64,000 nt of DNA from Piezodorus guildinii. Its lineage: Eukaryota; Arthropoda; Insecta; Hemiptera; Pentatomidae. The notes under the pieces are model-generated. The model ran no database searches and had not been told where the DNA came from. It saw nothing but the letters and a program-made list of their open reading frames with translations. Both the position numbers and the translations under genes were made by a program. The stretch is from positions 118,602,936 to 118,666,935 of the forward strand of contig CM041292.1 in the NCBI GenBank assembly GCA_023052935.1, read 5' to 3'. This document shows positions 58,897 through 64,000 of the stretch, piece after piece. Numbering within the stretch: the stretch's first letter is position 1; each line of letters begins with the position of its first letter.

Positions 58897-59165
58897 GTAT
58901 GTGTATATGTATATAATATACCGTTGAAAAGCTAAAGATTTTATAAAAAATATTATCTTATACACAAAATAGTAAAAGTTGACGCAGAGTAATGAAAAGC
59001 TGATATAACTAACTATTTTTTGTAATATAAATAATGATATTAACAAATCCAATGCTACAGTAATTTATTCTTAAGCAATTCATTTTTATCTCTAATTGTA
59101 ATTAAAAATTATTAAATTGGTTTTAACAACGATTGTAATTTAAAGTCGTGTATTTTATTGATTAA
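58225..59165 (+). mobile_element. Family D repeat, long copy (copy 6)
   Basis: It starts TTTTACTTTCATTTACATTT and continues with GGGAAAGTATTGTGATCGTA, ACGGAAATAAACG, a TGTG run and TTTTCATCAAAATCGAAGGA. Then come TGTAAAATTTAATGGGCTTTA, a long AT-rich insert with TA repeats (58833-58892), and ATTGGTTTTAACAACGATTG with AAAGTCGTGTATT at the 3' end. It has the same order as the 550-bp copy at 20.6 kb, with the centre expanded to about 930 bp. No coding capacity. Confidence 0.65.
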
Positions 59166-59496
59166 TCTATGTAGGTTAGGTTACTTTTTTTTCTTGATCG
59201 ATAACAGCAAAGTCATTACGACCTTTTATTATTTTACTTCTTACGTAATTTTTATTTTTTATTAATGTTTTGACACCAAGGGACCTATTTCTTATTTTAC
59301 TTATTTATTTTAATTCTATATTTTTGTTATCAGTTATATCTTACAAGTTATTTGTTTAATTAACTTATGTGATTTGTGCATTATAAATACAATTTTCTCA
59401 CTAACTAGCATTTATTGTAAGACAGTGCTTTGTGAGATGTTCATATTTTTTTTTTATGTAAACATTATTTTAATATTTAATTTTTTATTTTTAAAT
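59166..59496. other. AT-rich spacer, nothing recognised
   Basis: No supportable gene or repeat. Confidence 0.5.
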
Positions 59497-59885
59497 TATT
59501 AGGCCAATCAGGACATATGGAGTTGAGCTTTGGGGCTCTACTAATCCCTCAAATCCAATCCTTACATCTAAAATCCTTCGTTAAGTCCTCAACACTCCCT
59601 ACTTCGTCATAAACAAGCTCAACAAAACCGACCTTAATGTTCCGTATGTGACTGACTTGACCCGAACGAAGTACCTCTCCTTCCATTACAAACTTTATTC
59701 CCACTGTAACACATTATTTCTATCCTTTCTTCCACTTCAATACCTGACAACCCTAAAATATTTTATTCTACCAACGGGTAGCTTCTCTACAAGTCTTATT
59801 CATGTCTGTTTTATTTTAGCCTATTTACTAGTTTTTTTGTTTTTTTAATACAGTTGTAAATATCAATAAAAGATTTTTTATTTTT
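59497..59885 (+). pseudogene. Jockey subfamily J2, ORF2 C-terminal fragment and 3' UTR
   Basis: The plus strand reads IRTYGVELWGSTNPSN, then KILR, a stop, VLNTPYFVINKLN and DLNVPYVTDL. This is the same protein region as at 53.5-53.8 kb in opposite orientation. It ends GTTGTAAATATCAATAAAAG, containing AATAAA, before an AT-rich tail. Several stops; 5' truncated. Confidence 0.8.
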
Positions 59886-60115
59886 AATTGTATTGGCATA
59901 TTTTACATAAATATTTTTTTTATATTGCATAATTTTGATTATATATTTTTTGAAGTAATATTATTTTTATATTGCCTTTTTTTTTTTAATTTTAACTTTT
60001 TATTTCTTTTGTTTTTATAATATTCTTTTTTTTTTTTTTTTTGATCAACTTATTTTTAAATATAAGTGTACATAATCACCTAAAAGTCTATTTTACATAT
60101 TAAATTGGTTACTGC
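59886..60115. other. AT-rich spacer
   Basis: T-rich low-complexity DNA; nothing recognised. Confidence 0.5.
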
Positions 60116-60120
60116 TAATA

Positions 60121-60327
60121 TTACATGTTTATGTTTTTTGGTATAATTGTATGTCTTTTAAAAGTTTTATAACGCTGTTGATCAATTATTTTTTTAATTT
60201 TTCTGCAACGTGGTATTTTATTATATACAAAATCTTGTTGGTGTACTTGGCAATCCTCGATCATATTTTGTATAGTTAGAGGTAGTTCACATACTTTGCA
60301 TTTTGGTTGATCCTCTTTTGTGATCAA
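60121..60327 (-). pseudogene. LINE ORF2 C-terminal zinc-knuckle remnant
   Basis: The minus frame reads LITKEDQPKCKVCELPLTIQ and NMIEDCQVHQQD. It matches the C-x2-C-x7-H-x4-C knuckle at the end of the LINE ORF2 at 41 kb and the copy at 63.7 kb, but the His position is Asn. The catalytic domains are absent. Confidence 0.6.
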
Positions 60328-61650
60328 GTATTTATGGCTTAAGTTGGTATAACCAATCCTTAATTAATCCGTGTATACTGTGTATTTTAAATTTTCAAGT
60401 TTAATATTTCTTTCAATCGTAAAATCGATCTTTTTTTTTTAACGATTTTTGAGCAGTAGTAACTATATAGTGAGTATATTGTATTTAATAACCACAATAT
60501 ATCTCAGCCTTATCGAACAGTTTCAATATTTTTTTTTTTCGCTAGAGAGGAATATTTTATATATTCTTTCTATGATAAAGACTAAAAAAACAACAGTAGC
60601 TACAATCAGTCTGGTTTTATAAAGAAAGGAATGTTTATGGTATTTCAATTTGAAAATGTTCAGTCATGAAGGCCGAAACTTTATGGTAAACAAATTTTTA
60701 TTTTTTTGGTATTTCATTAATAAATATAAATATAATAAGATAAAAAAAGTGTTTTTTTCAACCAACACAAAATAAGATTCAAATTAATATATATATATAT
60801 ATTTTTTTTTGTTGTTTGCTTCAATCCTGATGCGTTAATGGCAGCTCTGGCTTTTTAGATCTTCATTATATGGAGGGACAAAGTACCCCTGAGTTGAAAT
60901 TTAACTATCAAAAGTGCAATGACTTAGCCTATTAATAAAACGGTAATTCAATTTAAATTAATTATGAAAAGACTTATAAATACTTCAATTTATAAATATT
61001 TTTAGGTTTTACTAATATGTAATAAATAAAAAAGTGTAGTAATAAATAAAAACTTTGTAAGGTGTCATTATTCCTCCTGTCAAAACTACAAATAACATTG
61101 ACCATAACAATTAAAACTGATAAACATTCTATTGATTTAGCCACTATCTCAGACTACCAGAAAATGTAAAATGACCATGTTCCAGAACGAACAAAGACCC
61201 TCAGCATGAAATTTTATCAATTACTAATTAATTTGATTTCTTTAAAATGGGCTGAAACAGCCATAAAGTTTGATGTTAATGATTAATAAAAGTGTTAAAT
61301 TAGATAGATATTTAGTTTATTGGATATTATATACATATAAGCCATGGAGCTTTGCCCATTTGGTGTTAGTGGTTGTTAGTATTAAATAATAATCTCGCAC
61401 ATACTATGGCGTAGTTATAAATACATACATAAATAATATAAATGATAATAGGATAAAAACAAATAAATATTTAAATTACAATTGCTTACTGGGGCATGTT
61501 AGAAAATATTGGAACACAAATTATGTTGATTTGTCGTCTCCTTAAATGTGTATTTTTTATCATAGCTCAACTTTTTTATTACGTATTTTCGTTTATAGAA
61601 AGTCTTAGAAATCCATAAAAATCCAAATTTTCCTTAAATTATCTCCCAAA
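60328..61650. other. AT-rich spacer, nothing recognised
   Basis: No supportable genes; a short TA run at 60789-60802. Confidence 0.45.
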
Positions 61651-61652
61651 CA

Positions 61653-61698
<46 letters not shown>

Positions 61699-61716
61699 AT
61701 ATATAATATAATATTA

Positions 61717-61762
<46 letters not shown>

Positions 61763-61767
61763 ATATA

Positions 61768-61802
<35 letters not shown>

Positions 61803-61815
61803 ATATATATATAAT
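61653..61815. repeat. Compound TA microsatellite
   Basis: About 160 bp of TA repeats with TAATATAAT interruptions. Confidence 0.96.
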
Positions 61816-62009
61816 AAAGTCATGAGCATCAGCTATTTCTATTGATTCTTATAGCAATAATATTAATCCCATTGAATTATAATGTTTACTTATGTCCATT
61901 GATTTAGGCAGTTTAACTTTTTCTATGATAAAATATGTAATATGTAATGATGAAAAACTACATACATATAAATAATACAATTTTTAATATATTATTTTTT
62001 TATTTTATT

Positions 62010-62420
62010 TATTTTATTTTATTTATGAGCCAAATAAACTACCAATATAAAAAACAACATATTGTTCAGGTGTTCAAGATTTTTAATATCTAACAATGTT
62101 TCCAGCGATAATTCATCCCTGGTCGCATTAATATATTTATTGAGATATCTTTTTCTATGAATCTCGAAGAACTGACATTTAAGTACTAAATGCAGTATGG
62201 GATTGGTAATAAGGTGGCCGCACCACTCACAGACTTCTTCAGCCGTTAAAACATGAGCGGTATTCCCGTGATACAGCGCCAGGCGGTCATTACTCAGACG
62301 ACTCACTGTTCGCACCTTTCGTAAAGAGGCAATAAACTTGAGATAGTTTGTAACAACATATTCGCCTGTATATATGACTGTAGTTGGAATTAAAGGCACG
62401 TTCAATGTCTTTGGAGTATA
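62010..62420 (-). pseudogene. LINE ORF2 C-terminus with zinc knuckle
   Basis: A 128-codon minus frame contains VRTVSRLSNDRLALYHGNTA, then AEEVCEWCGHLITNPILHLV with the final Cys (C-x2-C-x9-H-x4-C). A basic HRKRYLNKYI helix and LLDIKNLEHLNNMLFFIL follow to the stop. This is the usual end of I/R1-type ORF2 proteins and resembles the fragment at 17.8-18.1 kb. The minus strand ends with an AAATAAAATAAAATAAAT-type tail (about 62030-61990). RT and endonuclease are missing. Confidence 0.7.
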
Positions 62421-62526
62421 TGTTAAAAAAAAAAAAAGTTAAGATAAACATGATAACTTTTATTTTTAAGAATTAATACTACGGCAATTAGCACAGAAAT
62501 GTTTTATATAATACACAAAAACTTTA

Positions 62527-62529
62527 TAC

Positions 62530-62585
<56 letters not shown>
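62527..62585. repeat. (TA)n microsatellite
   Basis: About 58 bp of TA repeats. Confidence 0.97.
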
Positions 62586-62590
<5 letters not shown>

Positions 62591-63480
62591 GCATATAAAA
62601 TCTGTACTCAGATTTAGTAAAGAGTGACATTTTTTCATTATAAGATGGTTAAAAGATGTATAAATTAATTTGTATTCAAATTTACATTGTACAACTCGAA
62701 AAAATACACAGTAAAAGTGAAATTTCAACCTAACCGTTACAGAAGGTATATCAAAATATTTAAACATTAATCTGTGTTTTCACAAAATGATGAAATTGGT
62801 TCTTTTATCCCTTGTACTATCGCCCTTTACTAACCATATGACTAATATTTATAACATATGGAAAACATCTGTAATATTTGATATTAACTCTTTTCTTACA
62901 TAACATATTTTTTTTCAGCCTTAAACAATAGAAATTAATAAAAATGTAACCACAACATTTTAACATGGAACGATTTGGACAATCCATTGAAATTTATCCC
63001 ATCCACCGCTCGTTTTTTTATATCTAAAGTCATGATGTGTACAATTTTAAATTGGTTGTCAGACATTCTGTCTTTTCCTCAGAATTCACATAAAGTCTGT
63101 TGTGTTGTAACTACATACTGTAATATGTTATTTCTAAAGTTATCTTTGAATTATAAAATATTTACTGCTTGTTAAATAAAACATTTCATGTTCCAGTTAA
63201 AAAAGACCACACGGCTGTTGATTGGTTTTTACTTATTACAATATCAGGAACAGTATTGACGTACTTGATATCATGGGGAAGAGACAAATCAAGCATAAAG
63301 CAGTCGCCGAAGTATAACTATAGAAATAGTGTATCAGCGTTTAAAACGGGTGATTGTGGAGAGTACTGCAAAGTCTTAAAGCCCTGTTCAGTCTAATAAA
63401 CGAGTTGTAATTTTATTCTTCTAGATAGTCTTTAAATTATAGTAAAATATTTTCCTTATGTTTATGGCTTATAATTGTAT
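62586..63480. other. No gene recognised
   Basis: Short plus frames at 62975-63175 and 63169-63396 have no recognised motifs. Confidence 0.4.
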
Positions 63481-63483
63481 ATA

Positions 63484-64000
63484 TATTTATTTATTTGTTT
63501 ATTAGGGCTTGTCGACCACAAGGGTTATTTGCACCTCATTTTATAATTACCATTCGTAACTAAGTAGTAATTTAAATTTTTTGAAAAATCTTCGTTAATT
63601 TTATGAACATAATTAAGTTTTTGATTTGTTCTTCTACCTGAAATAGTTCTACGTATTCATTTATAAACAAAATTTTAAGTCGTTTACTTTCGTAATCATA
63701 ACATTCAGAAATAATGTGAGAGACTGTAAGAGGTACCCCACACAAGATACACTCAGGCGGGGACTTTTTCCCGTTAAATATTGATGGGTGAGGTGTGTTT
63801 GCCCAATTCTCAAACGAGCCAGCACTTCTTCCTTCCGCGTCAGCTGGATATTCGATTTTTTTCCTACGAACATAAGGCTCAATTATCATGAGCTCATTAT
63901 CCCTCGTAGCCGTCCAGATCTGTTGCAATCTTTTCTTTTATAAGAAATGATTTCACTGGGTTGGGTGGTGTTGATCAACTGGCCCTCGGTAATAGCTCTT
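63484..64000 (-). pseudogene. LINE ORF2 C-terminal region, runs off the right edge
   Basis: The minus strand in one frame reads RKEEVLARLRIGQTHLTHQY. In the next frame it reads FNGKKSPPECILCGVPLTVS and HIISECYDYESKR, the C-x2-C-x7-H-x4-C knuckle. The same RR/KEEV.LARLRIGH..LTHGY plus knuckle order occurs at the end of the LINE ORF2 at 40.9-41.05 kb, so this is a related I-like element. A frameshift sits between the two blocks near 63785. The 3' end is an AATAAACAAATAAATAAAT tail at about 63484-63505. The rest of the element lies beyond 64000. Confidence 0.75.

Overview
The window looks like non-coding DNA from an AT-rich arthropod genome, most likely an insect, although the species cannot be named from the sequence. 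Long stretches are near 70-75 percent A+T. TA microsatellites are common. The mobile elements are eukaryotic: Jockey-, RTE- and I-type LINEs, mariner transposases, several SINE-like families and inverted-repeat DNA elements. I see no bacterial features: no operons, no Shine-Dalgarno-led gene runs and no CRISPR array. No complete host gene is visible. The region is best read as intergenic or a very large intron, with a few weak exon candidates (strongest: a 35-nt minus-strand one at 35067-35101).

The main landmark is a nearly full-length I-like/Jockey-like LINE at 35313-41293. It has a GC-rich 5' UTR, a damaged ORF1 with three CCHC knuckles, and a 1216-codon ORF2 (endonuclease, reverse transcriptase, RNase H) that overlaps the ORF1 stop as ATGA. 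A short 3' UTR, a poly(A) tail and a probable target-site duplication follow. A late frameshift separates ORF2 from its C-terminal CCHC motif, which is still readable in another frame up to 41180. The element therefore looks fairly young but inactive.

Left part (1-35 kb): Jockey-like remnants (1-604, 10330-11000, 13405-14790, 15940-16832, 17210-17435), an RTE-like LINE remnant (2265-3900), two mariner transposase pseudogenes (7325-8120 and 9850-10110), and SINE-like families named here A to D. A 5'-truncated Jockey copy at 13692-14724 sits inside another LINE fragment with a 12-bp target duplication. A DNA-transposon-like unit at 22743-23990 has 28-31-bp terminal inverted repeats and nine copies of a 14-bp motif. 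A repeat family with subterminal inverted repeats (family D) occurs six times in the window, twice as host for other insertions.

Right part (41-64 kb): more SINE copies, an RTE-like remnant (45400-46130), a 2.2-kb array of 30 apparently identical 73-bp units (46545-48740) next to a family D copy, 3' ends of one Jockey subfamily (42840-43300, 53345-53870, 59497-59880), and minus-strand LINE C-terminal zinc-knuckle remnants near the right edge (60.1, 62.0-62.4, 63.5-64 kb).

Family letters are local labels based on similarity between copies seen by eye. Boundaries without a target duplication or terminal repeat are approximate.
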